The translations under genes were made by a program, and so were the position numbers. DNA of 64,000 nt from Nocardioides astragali. Its GTDB lineage: Bacteria > Actinomycetota > Actinomycetes > Propionibacteriales > Nocardioidaceae. The DNA lies in the NCBI RefSeq assembly GCF_024436375.1, contig NZ_JAFMZM010000003.1:267627-331626 (forward strand). The letters are read 5' to 3'. The first letter of the stretch is position 1. The number at the start of each line of letters is the position of its first letter. The notes below the pieces were generated by a model. The model was not told the origin of the DNA. It did no database searches and saw nothing but the letters and a program-made list of their open reading frames with translations. Positions 1-8,973 of the stretch are shown here, in pieces.

Positions 1-1
1 C

Positions 2-1096
2 GACGACCTCGAGCACCCCAGCGGACCCTTGTTCGTGCTCGGGCTCGTCGGGATCACGTCCTCGGTCCTGGCCCTGCTGGCCCGCCGGCGCTTCCCCTTC
101 GCGGCACCGGCCACGACCTGGCTGGTGTGCACTGCGCTCTCCTTCGTGGACGCGCAGCTGATCGTCAACGGAGCCGGCATCCTCGTCGCCGGGATGGGGG
201 CAGCCGTGCTGCTGGGCACGGTCCGCAACGCGTCGCTCTCCCGCATCGGTCTGATCATCGCGCTGGGGGGCTCGTTGGCGGTCGTTCGCAACGGGCCCGA
301 CTCCACGGCCGACGACATGATCTCCGTCCCGGTGATGTTCGCCCTGGGGTGGCTGGTGGGGTGGTCCCTGCGCGAGCGCACGCAGCGGACTGAGGCCGCC
401 GAGGAGCGCGCGCGTCTCGCCGAGCTCCAGCGGGAGGCGGCCGCCCGCGTCGCGGTGGCGGAGGAGCGGGGCCGGATCGCGCGTGAGCTGCACGACGTGG
501 TCGCCCACGCGGTCAGCGTGATCGTGCTGCAGGTCGGTGCCGTGCGGCATCGGATGCCCGAGTCGGCAGCCGCAGACCGGGAGGCCCTGCGCAACGTGGA
601 GGAGGCAGGACGCACCGCGCTCACTGAGATGCGGCGGTTGCTGGCCGCCATGCGCGACGACGATGACGCGCCCGAGCTGGCGCCGACCCCGGGCCTCGAC
701 GACCTCGACCGGCTCGTCCGCGACGTCCGGGCCGCGGGGCTCGACGTGCGGGTCGAGGTCCGCGGCAATCCCGTCGCCCTCCCCCGCGGCCTGGACCTCT
801 CGGCGTATCGGATCGTGCAGGAGGCGCTGACCAACAGCCTCAAGCACTCCGGGGCGGGCGTCGCGCAGGTGGTGGTGGCGTACGGGCCGGACGAGCTGGG
901 CCTGCAGGTGCTCGACCACGGCCGCGACGGCGCTCGCGCGAGGGTCGGCGGGAGCGGGAGCGGGAGCGGGGGCGGCCATGGCCTCGCCGGCATCCGGGAG
1001 CGGGTGAAGCTCTTCGACGGCGACCTGGATGCCGGCCCCGCCCCCGGCGGCGGCTTCCTGGTGCGGGCCCGGCTGCCCCTGGGAGGTGGGTCGTGA
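2..1096 (+). CDS. Sensor histidine kinase, DesK/NarL-type (5' end outside window)
   Basis: Membrane sensor kinase that should autophosphorylate on His and pass the phosphate to the response regulator directly downstream. The frame is open to the left edge, so the true start lies outside the window. Hydrophobic segments fill the first ~120 residues, followed by a short coiled linker, the dimerisation/phosphoacceptor helix with motif RGRIARELHDVVAHAVSVIV (HisKA_3 type) and a C-terminal HATPase with an EALTNSLKHS N-box and a GLAGIRERV G-box. A Gly/Ser run (GSGSGSGGG) precedes the G-box. It overlaps the next gene by 4 bp (GTGA). The ligand is unknown; in similar loci the pair controls the adjacent ABC exporter. 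Confidence 0.9.
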   Translation, partial: DDLEHPSGPLFVLGLVGITSSVLALLARRRFPFAAPATTWLVCTALSFVDAQLIVNGAGILVAGMGAAVLLGTVRNASLSRIGLIIALGGSLAVVRNGPDSTADDMISVPVMFALGWLVGWSLRERTQRTEAAEERARLAELQREAAARVAVAEERGRIARELHDVVAHAVSVIVLQVGAVRHRMPESAAADREALRNVEEAGRTALTEMRRLLAAMRDDDDAPELAPTPGLDDLDRLVRDVRAAGLDVRVEVRGNPVALPRGLDLSAYRIVQEALTNSLKHSGAGVAQVVVAYGPDELGLQVLDHGRDGARARVGGSGSGSGGGHGLAGIRERVKLFDGDLDAGPAPGGGFLVRARLPLGGGS

Positions 1097-1743
1097 CCAT
1101 CCGCGTCCTCGTCGTCGACGACCAGACGATGGTGCGTGCCGGCTTTCGCCTGCTGCTGGCCGACGAGGCGGACATCGACGTCGTGGCGGAGGCCAGCACC
1201 GGCCGTGACGCCGTGACGCAGGCGGCGCGCCTCCGGCCCGACGTCATCCTCATGGACATCCGGATGCCCGAGATGGACGGGCTCGAGGCCACCCGACGGA
1301 TCCTGGGCTCTGACACGACGGCCCGGGTGCTGATCCTCACCACGTTCGACCTCGACGACTACGTCTTCGAGGCGCTGCGCGCCGGGGCCAGTGGCTTCGT
1401 GCTCAAGGACGACCCGCCCGAGCAGCTCCTCGCCGCCGTCCGGACCATCGCTGCCGGCGAGGCGCTGCTCTCACCGACCGTGACCCGCCGCGTGATCCGA
1501 CGCTTCGCGACCGTACGACGCCAGGCGCCACCCGCGGCCGTCGCGGACCTGACACCTCGGGAGATGGAGGTCCTCCGGCTTATCACACGGGGGCTCTCCA
1601 ACGCCGAGATCGGCCGAGAGCTCTTCATCAGCGACACCACCGTCAAGACCCACGTGACCCGGCTGCTCCAGAAGCTCGACCTGCGGGACCGCGCGCAGGC
1701 GATCGTCCTCGCCTACCAGACCGGACTCTTCGACGAGGCCTGA
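1093..1743 (+). CDS. NarL/LuxR-family response regulator
   Basis: DNA-binding response regulator of 216 residues. The N-terminal receiver domain has the acidic pair VVDDQ and a phosphoacceptor Asp near residue 55 in MDIRMPEMDG. The C-terminal LuxR-type HTH (about residues 152-212) reads LTPREMEVLRLITRGLSNAEIG. The GTG start overlaps the kinase stop by 4 bp, so the two are translationally coupled. The ABC exporter genes start 145 bp downstream and are the probable regulon. Confidence 0.93.
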   Translation: MTIRVLVVDDQTMVRAGFRLLLADEADIDVVAEASTGRDAVTQAARLRPDVILMDIRMPEMDGLEATRRILGSDTTARVLILTTFDLDDYVFEALRAGASGFVLKDDPPEQLLAAVRTIAAGEALLSPTVTRRVIRRFATVRRQAPPAAVADLTPREMEVLRLITRGLSNAEIGRELFISDTTVKTHVTRLLQKLDLRDRAQAIVLAYQTGLFDEA

Positions 1744-1752
1744 GCCGCCACG

Positions 1753-1770
1753 GTCCTCCTTCTGGAGGAC
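1753..1770 (+). terminator. Short hairpin after response regulator
   Basis: Perfect 7-bp arms GTCCTCC / GGAGGAC around a TTCT loop, 9 bp past the response-regulator stop. No T-run follows, so it may be a weak terminator or only a 3'-end stabiliser before the ABC genes. Confidence 0.4.
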
Positions 1771-1888
1771 ACCGGCTCCGCCACGCGTCGTACGACCATC
1801 GGGCCCTGGCGACGACGCGCATGCGCCCCTGCGCACCTAGCGTCGAAGTGACCCCAGAACACCACCGGCAGATCGCGGAAGGAATCCC

Positions 1889-2815
1889 ATGATCACCATC
1901 GATTCGCTCACCAAGAAGTACGGCCGCACCACCGTCGTGGACGGCGTCAGCCTCGTGGCGCGGCCCGGCCGAGTGACCGGATTCCTCGGTCCCAACGGCG
2001 CCGGCAAGTCCACTACGATGCGCATGGTCGTCGGCCTGACGAAGCCCACGTCGGGTTCCTCGACCGTCGCCGGCCGCCCGTTCCACGACCTGCCCAACCC
2101 GGGCCGGGACATCGGCGTGATGCTGGACGCCTCGGCCCAGCACGCCGGGCGCTCCGGTCGCGAGATCCTCACGATCGTCCAGCAGATGCTGGGCCTTCCC
2201 GGTCGTCGGGTCGACGAGATGCTCGACCTGGTCAGCCTGACCCGCGCCGAGGCCGACCGTCGCGTCGGCAACTACTCCCTCGGCATGCGGCAGCGCCTAG
2301 GGATCGCGACCGCCCTGATCGGCAACCCGGGCGTCCTGATGCTCGACGAGCCGGCCAACGGCCTCGACCCCGCGGGCATCCGGTGGATGCGTGACCTGCT
2401 CCGCGACTTCGCGGACCGAGGCGGGACGGTGCTGCTGTCCTCGCACCTGCTGCGCGAGGTCGAGGTCATCGCCGACGACATCGTCATGATCGGCCACGGG
2501 CGGGTCGTGTGCGAGGGCTCCAAGGCGGACCTCGTCCGATCTGTGGGCACGGTTGCCCGGGCCGACGACACGGCCACGCTGCGCAGGGCGCTGCACGCGG
2601 CCGGCATCGACACGACCGTCTCCGACGAGGGTGGCGTGACCACGACCGCGGAGCCCGCCCACGTCGGCCGCGTTGCGTTCACGGCGGGCATCGCGCTCAC
2701 CGAGCTGCGGACGGCCGACGGCGGCCTCGAGGACATGTTCCTCGAGCTCACCGCCGACACCCAGCGAGAAGACACCTCCCCCAAGAAGCTTCACCGAGAA
2801 AGGGCAGCGGCATGA
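1889..2815 (+). CDS. ABC transporter ATP-binding protein (DrrA/BcrA-like)
   Basis: ATPase subunit of a two-component ABC exporter, 308 residues. It carries Walker A GPNGAGKS (residues 34-41), an atypical signature region NYSLGMRQRLGIATAL and Walker B VLMLDEPANGLD, followed by a switch-loop His in LSSHLL. The C-terminal ~90 residues form the extension typical of antibiotic/bacitracin-type exporters. A GGAAGGAAT ribosome site precedes the ATG. The stop overlaps the permease start by 4 bp (ATGA). The substrate cannot be told from sequence. Position beside the two-component system suggests induced export of a lipid- or cell-wall-active compound. Confidence 0.92.
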   Translation: MITIDSLTKKYGRTTVVDGVSLVARPGRVTGFLGPNGAGKSTTMRMVVGLTKPTSGSSTVAGRPFHDLPNPGRDIGVMLDASAQHAGRSGREILTIVQQMLGLPGRRVDEMLDLVSLTRAEADRRVGNYSLGMRQRLGIATALIGNPGVLMLDEPANGLDPAGIRWMRDLLRDFADRGGTVLLSSHLLREVEVIADDIVMIGHGRVVCEGSKADLVRSVGTVARADDTATLRRALHAAGIDTTVSDEGGVTTTAEPAHVGRVAFTAGIALTELRTADGGLEDMFLELTADTQREDTSPKKLHRERAAA

Positions 2816-3618
2816 CCACCACCTCACCCACGACGTACGACTCCCTGCACGAGCACCACGTCGACGCTCCCACGATCCCACTGGGACGCATCGTCCGTGT
2901 CGAGCTGCGCAAGATGTTCGACACCCGTTCCGGGTTCTGGCTCATGGCCAGCCTGGTGATCCTGGGCGTCGTCGCCACGATCGGGACGATCCTGTTCGCA
3001 CCCGACGACGAGCTGACCCACAACACGTTCGCTGCGGCGATCGGCTTCCCGATGACGGTCGTGCTCCCGATCATCGCCATCCTCGCGATCACCGGCGAGT
3101 GGAGCCAGCGCACCGGGCTCACCACGTTCACGCTCGTGCCCGACCGCCGACAGGTGCTGCTGGCCAAGATCGTCTCGTCGGTCGTCGTGGGGATCGGCGC
3201 GATGCTGGTCGCGCTGGTCGTCGGCGTGGCCGGCAACGTCGTCGGCACCGCCATCACCGGGACCGACCGGGTGTGGGACCTCTCCGTCGCTCAGTTCGGC
3301 ACCATCGTCATCGGCAGCCTGCTGTGCCTGCTGACCGGCACCATGCTGGGCATGGTCATCCGGAACTCGGCCGGGGCGCTTGTCACCTACTTCGTGCTGA
3401 CGCTGGTCCTCCCGACGGTCTTCGGGATCCTGGCGGCCAGCCAGCCGGACTTCGTCGACATCCGTCCCTGGGTCGACGCCGAGCTCGCCCGGTCGTTCCT
3501 CTTCGACGGACCGCCGCAGGGTGAGCAGTGGGGGCAGGTCGCCGCCACGGCCGGGTTGTGGCTGGTACTGCCGGCCCTGCTCGGGTTGCGGGCCGTGCTC
3601 CGCTCCGAGGTGAAGTAG
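2812..3618 (+). CDS. ABC-2 type exporter permease
   Basis: Membrane partner of the preceding ATPase, 268 residues from the ATG that overlaps the ATPase stop; a much longer upstream reading in this frame is a shadow of the ATPase gene. After a hydrophilic N-terminus (~35 residues) come about six hydrophobic segments, for example FWLMASLVILGVVATIGTIL and VVGIGAMLVALVVGVAGNVV. The architecture matches ABC2_membrane permeases of the BcrB/DrrB kind. The last segment ends just before the stop. Confidence 0.88.
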   Translation: MTTTSPTTYDSLHEHHVDAPTIPLGRIVRVELRKMFDTRSGFWLMASLVILGVVATIGTILFAPDDELTHNTFAAAIGFPMTVVLPIIAILAITGEWSQRTGLTTFTLVPDRRQVLLAKIVSSVVVGIGAMLVALVVGVAGNVVGTAITGTDRVWDLSVAQFGTIVIGSLLCLLTGTMLGMVIRNSAGALVTYFVLTLVLPTVFGILAASQPDFVDIRPWVDAELARSFLFDGPPQGEQWGQVAATAGLWLVLPALLGLRAVLRSEVK

Positions 3619-3627
3619 CCCGCCAGA

Positions 3628-3660
3628 GGTGACCCGTCGTCCGGTGGACGGCGGGTCACC
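3628..3660. terminator. Bidirectional terminator between convergent genes
   Basis: A 15-bp stem with one G-U mismatch (GGTGACCCGTCGTCC / GGACGGCGGGTCACC) and a 3-base loop, sitting exactly between the ABC permease stop and the convergent SGNH hydrolase stop, whose last bases it includes. Confidence 0.7.
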
Positions 3661-4678
3661 GTGCTGTGCGTCGATGCTGCCGGCTGCGCTCGATGAGGCG
3701 GTCGAGGTCGATGCCGGCCCTGCGGGCGGCGCGGCGCGCATCGGGCGAGGTCAGGTCCGGGACCACGAAGACCTCCGGCTCGATGCCGCGGTCGGCATCG
3801 GCGTACTGGCTCTGCAGCGCGGCCTGGTCCGCGGCCGAGGCGTCCGACGCGGCCTGGACCTCGGCGGTCACGGCGAGCGTGGTGCCGACCGCGGAGCTCA
3901 CGACGGGCGTGTAGCCGTGGGAGTGGCCGGGCACGTTGGGGTGGTAGCTCTCGGAGATCGGGCTGGACAGACCGTTGATGTACTCGACGTCGTCGCACAC
4001 CGCGTGGCCGAGGAAGGCGTCGGTCGGGTTGGCGAAGGTGAAGCCCCGCGACGCGGCGACCGATGCGGTCCTGGAGTTGAGCAGGTCGGCGGTCTGGTTG
4101 AGCCGCGCCTCCTCGTCGGGGGAGAACCAGGTGAACGCGTTGCAGTCCTCGCCCATGAAGATCCGGGGATAGCCGACCACGACGACCTTGGCGTACGGCG
4201 CCCGCGCGCGGATGGCGGCGTAGAGGTTCGACAGCTGAGTCGGCAGGGTGTTGTTGATGTAGGCCTGGGCGGTGTTGATCGCGCCGTTGCAGTTGCTCAT
4301 CCACCCCGGCTGCGCGCACGTGGTCAGCACGTCGGCGAACCCTGCGTCGTTGCCGCCGACGGAGATCGTGACGTAGGTGGTGGCGGTGGTCAGTGCGCTC
4401 AGCTGGGTGTTGGTGACATCGGCGACCCGCGCGCCCGAGCAGGCCCGGAAGTTGAGGGCGTAGCCCCGGGCAGCCGCGATCAGGCTGGGGTAGGCCTTGG
4501 TGGAGCGCTGGCAGCTGGTGCCGTCGCTGATGTAGGACCGGGTGCCGGTGCCCGAGGCGTAGGAGTCGCCGAGGGCCACGTAGACCGGGGCGGCCGCGTG
4601 GGCGGGTTGGACGAGAAGGGGCGTGAGCAGGCCGGCGAGGGCCGAGCCCAGCACCGCCAGACGACGAGAGCCGAACAT
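3656..4678 (-). CDS. Secreted SGNH/GDSL esterase-lipase
   Basis: Secreted hydrolase of 340 residues. A Sec signal peptide (SRRL, hydrophobic core, AHA-A cleavage near residue 28) leads into the catalytic block-I motif LGDSYASG, with nucleophile Ser near 39. The oxyanion motif is SVGGNDAGF, and block V is SYHPNVPGHSHGY, supplying the His. Paired Cys residues suggest disulfides, as in Streptomyces lipase / SCO1725-type enzymes. Expected substrates are acyl esters outside the cell. The C-terminal ~60 residues are Ala/Asp/Arg-rich and beyond the catalytic core. It stands alone, facing the ABC exporter. Confidence 0.9.
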   Translation of the reverse strand: MFGSRRLAVLGSALAGLLTPLLVQPAHAAAPVYVALGDSYASGTGTRSYISDGTSCQRSTKAYPSLIAAARGYALNFRACSGARVADVTNTQLSALTTATTYVTISVGGNDAGFADVLTTCAQPGWMSNCNGAINTAQAYINNTLPTQLSNLYAAIRARAPYAKVVVVGYPRIFMGEDCNAFTWFSPDEEARLNQTADLLNSRTASVAASRGFTFANPTDAFLGHAVCDDVEYINGLSSPISESYHPNVPGHSHGYTPVVSSAVGTTLAVTAEVQAASDASAADQAALQSQYADADRGIEPEVFVVPDLTSPDARRAARRAGIDLDRLIERSRQHRRTAR

Positions 4679-4790
4679 GTGAGTCCTCCGAGACAGGTGG
4701 CCACCCGAGTGTGACCGTCATCACACTAGGGACGTGCCGGGCCGGCCACCAGACCGAACGGTCAGTTTTTCCTCGGCAGGACCGGCGGGC

Positions 4791-5597
4791 TCAGGAGCCG
4801 ACGCGCCGCAGCCGCGGAGTGGGCGGCTGGTGGTCCGCGCCGTCGCGGAAGGACTCACCCACCAGCAGCGGCACGACCTCGCTGACGTCGTGCTGGGCGG
4901 CGATCTCGACGTCGGCCACGAAGCCGACCTCGGTGAGCTCGAGCCCACTGGCGCATCGCAGCAGGTCGGCCGGCATCCGGGTCCCCTGCCAGGCAGCGAC
5001 GGCCATCCACGCCTCCGGGCTCGCCCCGGTCCCGGCCTCGTCCTCCCCGACCAGTCCGGCGAGCACGGCGCCGGCTCCCCACAGGTCCTCGACCGCCGGG
5101 CGGAGGGTCCCGTCGTGCCACCGCTCCCCCGCGGGTACGACGACCACGCTGGCGCCGTCGGCCACCTTGGGTGCCAGCCACCGGGCGACCGCGCCGGCGT
5201 TGCGCAGGCACGCCCCCAGCACCTGCGCCCCCGAGTCGGCGAGCGCGAAGGCGATGGTCGAGCCGTTGGGCGAGGGCAGGACCAGGCGCTCGATGCCCTC
5301 CACCTCCGACAGGCTCGCGGGCGACAGCGAGACGTGCCGGGCGTTGCCGCGGGTCAGCGCCTCGAAACGGCCCACCGCCAGCGTCGCTCCGTGGCGCACG
5401 GCGTGCTCGGCCGCCCGTGCGTCGCGCCAGCGGAACGGGAAGACCTCGATGCCACGCTCGATCGCGACGCTGAGGGTGGTGGTGAAGGAGAGGACGTCGA
5501 CGACCACCGCGTAGTCCGCCGTGACTGCCTGGGCGCCCGTCGGTCCCCACTCCATGCGGAGCGGGAATCTCGACTGGTCGTGCCCGGGCAGTGTCAC
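4791..5597 (-). CDS. 2-phosphosulfolactate phosphatase family protein (ComB-like)
   Basis: Protein of the ComB family, Mg-dependent phosphatases first known from coenzyme M synthesis. Family motifs are VVVDVLSFTTTLSVAIERG and LPSPNGSTIAF. Actinomycetes do not make coenzyme M, so the true substrate here is uncertain; sulfolactate metabolism or another phospho-acid is possible. I start at the GTG giving VTLPGHDQSRFPLR (268 residues). A longer reading to 5747 adds only Arg-rich, low-similarity sequence, and the GTG has no clear ribosome site, so the start is tentative. Confidence 0.8.
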   Translation of the reverse strand: MTLPGHDQSRFPLRMEWGPTGAQAVTADYAVVVDVLSFTTTLSVAIERGIEVFPFRWRDARAAEHAVRHGATLAVGRFEALTRGNARHVSLSPASLSEVEGIERLVLPSPNGSTIAFALADSGAQVLGACLRNAGAVARWLAPKVADGASVVVVPAGERWHDGTLRPAVEDLWGAGAVLAGLVGEDEAGTGASPEAWMAVAAWQGTRMPADLLRCASGLELTEVGFVADVEIAAQHDVSEVVPLLVGESFRDGADHQPPTPRLRRVGS

Positions 5598-5761
5598 GTG
5601 GTCATTCAATCGCGAGACGGTGCCGACCGGCGAAGCCCCGGCTCGCCGGGACCGGTCCAGACCGGTGGCGTGCGGTTGCGCAATCGGCTGCCGGGCATCG
5701 GCACGCCGCCTAACGTCGCGGCAACTGCTGAGCAACATCACGTCCACAGGGGGTCACCACC

Positions 5762-6349
5762 ATGCACGGAAAGTCCCGGACGGCACTGGCTGTCGTCATT
5801 GCCGCACTCGCGCTGATCATCTCCGCAGGAGCCGGAGCCACGGCGTCGCTCATGATCACCGGCAAGCAGATCAAGGACGGCTCCGTCACCACCAAGGACG
5901 TGAAGAACCGCTCCCTCAAGGCCAAGGACTTCTCGGCGAAGGCGAAGAGCAAGCTGCGCGGGCCCGCTGGGCCCGCCGGACCCGCCGGTCCCCGGGGTGC
6001 GACGGGTGCGACCGGGCCGGCCGGAGCCACCGGCCTTCAGGGTCTTCAGGGTCTCCCCGGTCTCGACGGCCTCCCGGGCGTCCCCGGACTGCCCGGCCTG
6101 AGCGGCTTCGAGATCGTCCCGGCGACGGTCAGCATCGCCGGGTTCGGCGCCAGCGACTCGGTGACGGGCACGTGCCCAGCCGGCAAGAAGGCCATCTCCG
6201 CGACCGCCGGCTACGCCGCACCCCTGGCCGGCCTGCTCAGCCAGGTGACCCGCACGAGCGAGACAGCGTTCACCGCGCGCGGGCTCAACGCCCTGCCCGT
6301 GGCCCACCTCCTCACGCTCGACGTCGTCTGCGCCACCATCCCCGACTGA
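5762..6349 (+). CDS. Collagen-like repeat protein with N-terminal membrane anchor
   Basis: 195-residue exported or membrane-anchored protein. An N-terminal hydrophobic helix (about residues 9-33) is followed by a Lys-rich stretch with the recurrent motif KDGSVTTKDVKNRSLKAKDF. Then come sixteen uninterrupted Gly-X-Y triplets (about residues 69-117; GPAGPAGPAGPRGATG...). A ~78-residue C-terminal domain with two Cys (GTCPAGKK and VVCATI) ends the protein and may act as the trimerisation head. The Lys motif plus collagen segment is common in actinobacterial surface proteins of unknown role. The ribosome site is AGGGGG, 8-13 bp before the ATG. Confidence 0.75.
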   Translation: MHGKSRTALAVVIAALALIISAGAGATASLMITGKQIKDGSVTTKDVKNRSLKAKDFSAKAKSKLRGPAGPAGPAGPRGATGATGPAGATGLQGLQGLPGLDGLPGVPGLPGLSGFEIVPATVSIAGFGASDSVTGTCPAGKKAISATAGYAAPLAGLLSQVTRTSETAFTARGLNALPVAHLLTLDVVCATIPD

Positions 6350-6370
6350 GCCGGACCGGCGCCGAATGCG

Positions 6371-6829
6371 TCAGTCCGCGATGTTGGGCACGAGGAGCAC
6401 CGGGACCGGCGAGTGCCGCACCACCTGGGTGGCGGTGGAGCCGAACCGGAGCCCGGCGAACCCGCCGGCGCCCCGCACGCCGATCACCAGCATCTCCGCC
6501 TTCTGCGCGGCGGCGACCAGGATCTCGGCCGACTGCCCGCGCAGGGCGTAGAGCTCGAGGTCGACGTCGTCGCGGATCTCGGCCGCGGCGCAGTCGGCCT
6601 TCAGGTCCGCGATCACCGCCTGCTCGAACTCGGCGTAGGGCGGGATGAAGCCACCGACCATCGAGCCGGGACGCGGTGCTGTCGTGATGTGCCACACCCG
6701 TACGACGTGCAGCGTCACGCCGAGTCGGTGGGCGAGGTCGCCGGCCACGCGCACGACCGTGCCTGCGGCGCGCGAACCGTCGTGTCCCACGACGATCCCG
6801 CCAGTGATGTCAGCGTCGATCCGGACCAT
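6371..6829 (-). CDS. Universal stress protein (UspA family)
   Basis: Single-domain Usp of 152 residues. It begins with IVVGHDGSRAAG and ends with the ATP-binding signature G-2X-G-9X-G(S/T), seen as GVRGAGGFAGLRFGSTATQ, followed by HSPVPVLLVP. These residues predict an ATP-binding Usp. It is a lone gene next to the convergently ending collagen-like gene. Actinobacterial Usps are often tied to hypoxia or dormancy, but nothing in this neighbourhood specifies a role. Confidence 0.9.
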   Translation of the reverse strand: MVRIDADITGGIVVGHDGSRAAGTVVRVAGDLAHRLGVTLHVVRVWHITTAPRPGSMVGGFIPPYAEFEQAVIADLKADCAAAEIRDDVDLELYALRGQSAEILVAAAQKAEMLVIGVRGAGGFAGLRFGSTATQVVRHSPVPVLLVPNIAD

Positions 6830-6886
6830 GCGACGAGCCTATAGCGGTTACGGCCTGCTGGGCGGGGAGAAGTCTTGACCCCAGCG

Positions 6887-8830
6887 TCACCAGATCCGGA
6901 CGCGGCCCTCCGGCTCCAGCCAGAGCCCATCGCCCGGCGCGGTCTCGAACACCTCGTGGAACTCGTCGAGGTTGCGCACGATGTTGGCGCGGAACTCCGC
7001 CGGGCTGTGCGGGTCGATGGTGAGGTACTGCAGCTCCTGCTCCTTGCGGCGCTTGGTGCGCCACACGTGCGCCCAGTTGAGGAACAGGGTGCGCCGGTCG
7101 TCGGGCGCGGCCTCGCCGCCCCGGCTGATGACGTACGCCTTGTGCGCGATGGTCAGGCCGCCGAGGTCGCCGATGTTCTCGCCGACAGTGAGGCTGCCGT
7201 TGACGTGCTCGCCGGGGAGGTTGCGCGGCTCGAACTCGTCGTACTGGGCGACGAGAGCCTGCGACTTGGCCTCGAAGGCGGCCTTGTCGTCGGCGGTCCA
7301 CCAGTCGTGCAGGTTGCCGTCGCCGTCGTACTGGGCTCCCTGGTCGTCGAAGCCGTGGCCCAGCTCGTGGCCGATGACCGCGCCGATGCCGCCGTAGTTC
7401 TCGGCGTCCTCGGCCTCGGGGCTGAAGAAGGGCGGCTGCAGGATGGCGGCCGGGAAGCAGATCTCGTTGGTGCCGGGGTGGTAGTAGGCGTTGACCGTCT
7501 GCGGCAGCATCAGCCACTCGTCGCGGTCGACCGGCTGTCCGACCTTCGCCAGCTGGCGGTCGGTCTCGAACGCCGACGCGGCGGCCACGTTGGCCATCAG
7601 GTCGTCGGCGGAGATCGTCAGCGCGGAGTAGTCGCGGAACTCCGTCGGGTAGCCGATCTTGGGGTAGAAGCGGTCGAGCTTGTCGTAGGCCTTCTGCTTG
7701 GTGTCCTCGCCCATCCAGTCCAGCGTCTCGATGGAGCGGCGGTAGGCGGTGACGAGGTTGGCGACCAGCTCGTCCATCATCTGCTTCGACGACGGCGGGA
7801 AGTGTCGCGAGACGTAGACCTTGCCGACCGCCTCGCCGATCGCGCCCTCGACGAAGTCGACGCCGCGCTTCCAGCGGGCGCGGAGCTCGGGGGTGCCGTT
7901 GAGGGTGCGGCCGTAGAAGTCGAAGTTGGCCTGGACGAACTCGTCGGGCAGGTAGGGCGCGGAGCTCCGCACGATGCGCACGTGCAGGATGTCGCGCCAC
8001 GTCTCGATCGGGGTCTCCTCCAGCACCGCCGACAGGTGGGAGAAGAAGTCGGGCTGCATCACGATCGTGGTGCGCAGCGTCTCCTCGGTGCCGCCGAGCC
8101 CGGTCACGTAGGTCACCCAGTCGAAGGCGGGGCAGAGCTCGACCAGCTCCTCGAGGCTCTTGTGGTTGGTGGTCTTCTGCACGTCCCGCGTCTCGGCGGC
8201 CTCCCAGTGGCCCTGGGCCAGCCGGGTCTCGTACGCCAGCACGGCTGCGGCCGCGGCGGACGGGTCGTCGTGACCGCTCAGGGTGAGCAGGGTGGTGAGG
8301 TAGGCGAGGTACTTCTCGCGGATCTCGGCGAACTTGTCGTCGCGGTAGTAGGACTCGTCGGGGAGCCCGAGGCCGCCCTGGGCGAGGTAGACGACGTTGC
8401 GCGAGGCGTCGACGCGGTCCGGGGTGATGTAGGAGCCGAACAGGCCGGGGCCGCCGATCCGCTCGAACACGCCGAGGAAGGCAGCGAGCTCGGTGAGGTC
8501 AGCGACCGTGTGAGCGCGGTCGAGGAGTCCGCGGACCGGCTCCAGGCCCTTGGCCTCGATCGTGTCGGTGTCCATGAAGGACGCGTAGAGGTCGCCCACC
8601 TTGCGCTCGTCGTCGTCGAGCTCGTCTCGCGGGCGGTCCGCGAGCTCGGTGATGATGTCGCGCACCTGCTGCTCGGCGGTGTCGGCCAGCGCGATGAACG
8701 CGCCCCAGCTGGACTTGTCGGAGGGGATCTCGGTCTCGTCCAGCCACCGTCCGTTGACGTGGCCGAAGAGGTCGTCCTGCGGGCGGATGTCGGGGTTCAT
8801 GCCGTCGCGGGCGGCGTCGAGGATCGTCAC
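6887..8830 (-). CDS. M13 family zinc metallopeptidase (neprilysin/PepO-like)
   Basis: Zinc endopeptidase of about 647 residues. The metal site is GHELGHGF (HEXXH, near residue 485) with the downstream third ligand in ENIGDLGGL, and the substrate-binding NAYYHPGTNEICFPA precedes it. All three are family M13 signatures. No signal peptide is present at the chosen GTG (VTILDAARDGMNPDIRPQDD), so a cytoplasmic peptidase like PepO or mycobacterial Zmp1 is expected. The in-frame extension to 8887 is Arg/Pro-rich and probably untranslated; an ATG nine codons into the chosen frame is another option. Confidence 0.93.
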   Translation of the reverse strand: MTILDAARDGMNPDIRPQDDLFGHVNGRWLDETEIPSDKSSWGAFIALADTAEQQVRDIITELADRPRDELDDDERKVGDLYASFMDTDTIEAKGLEPVRGLLDRAHTVADLTELAAFLGVFERIGGPGLFGSYITPDRVDASRNVVYLAQGGLGLPDESYYRDDKFAEIREKYLAYLTTLLTLSGHDDPSAAAAAVLAYETRLAQGHWEAAETRDVQKTTNHKSLEELVELCPAFDWVTYVTGLGGTEETLRTTIVMQPDFFSHLSAVLEETPIETWRDILHVRIVRSSAPYLPDEFVQANFDFYGRTLNGTPELRARWKRGVDFVEGAIGEAVGKVYVSRHFPPSSKQMMDELVANLVTAYRRSIETLDWMGEDTKQKAYDKLDRFYPKIGYPTEFRDYSALTISADDLMANVAAASAFETDRQLAKVGQPVDRDEWLMLPQTVNAYYHPGTNEICFPAAILQPPFFSPEAEDAENYGGIGAVIGHELGHGFDDQGAQYDGDGNLHDWWTADDKAAFEAKSQALVAQYDEFEPRNLPGEHVNGSLTVGENIGDLGGLTIAHKAYVISRGGEAAPDDRRTLFLNWAHVWRTKRRKEQELQYLTIDPHSPAEFRANIVRNLDEFHEVFETAPGDGLWLEPEGRVRIW

Positions 8831-8973
8831 GCGCTCGACCCTAACCCCGGGTGCCCAGACAGGTCGTGTGGACGGGTGGCGGCGCACTGGTCCAGACCAC
8901 GTGCTGGCACGAGTGGCAAAGGGCTTTGGATGCGCGAGGGTGGGGCGACCTGGACTGCCTATCGGGAGGACCC

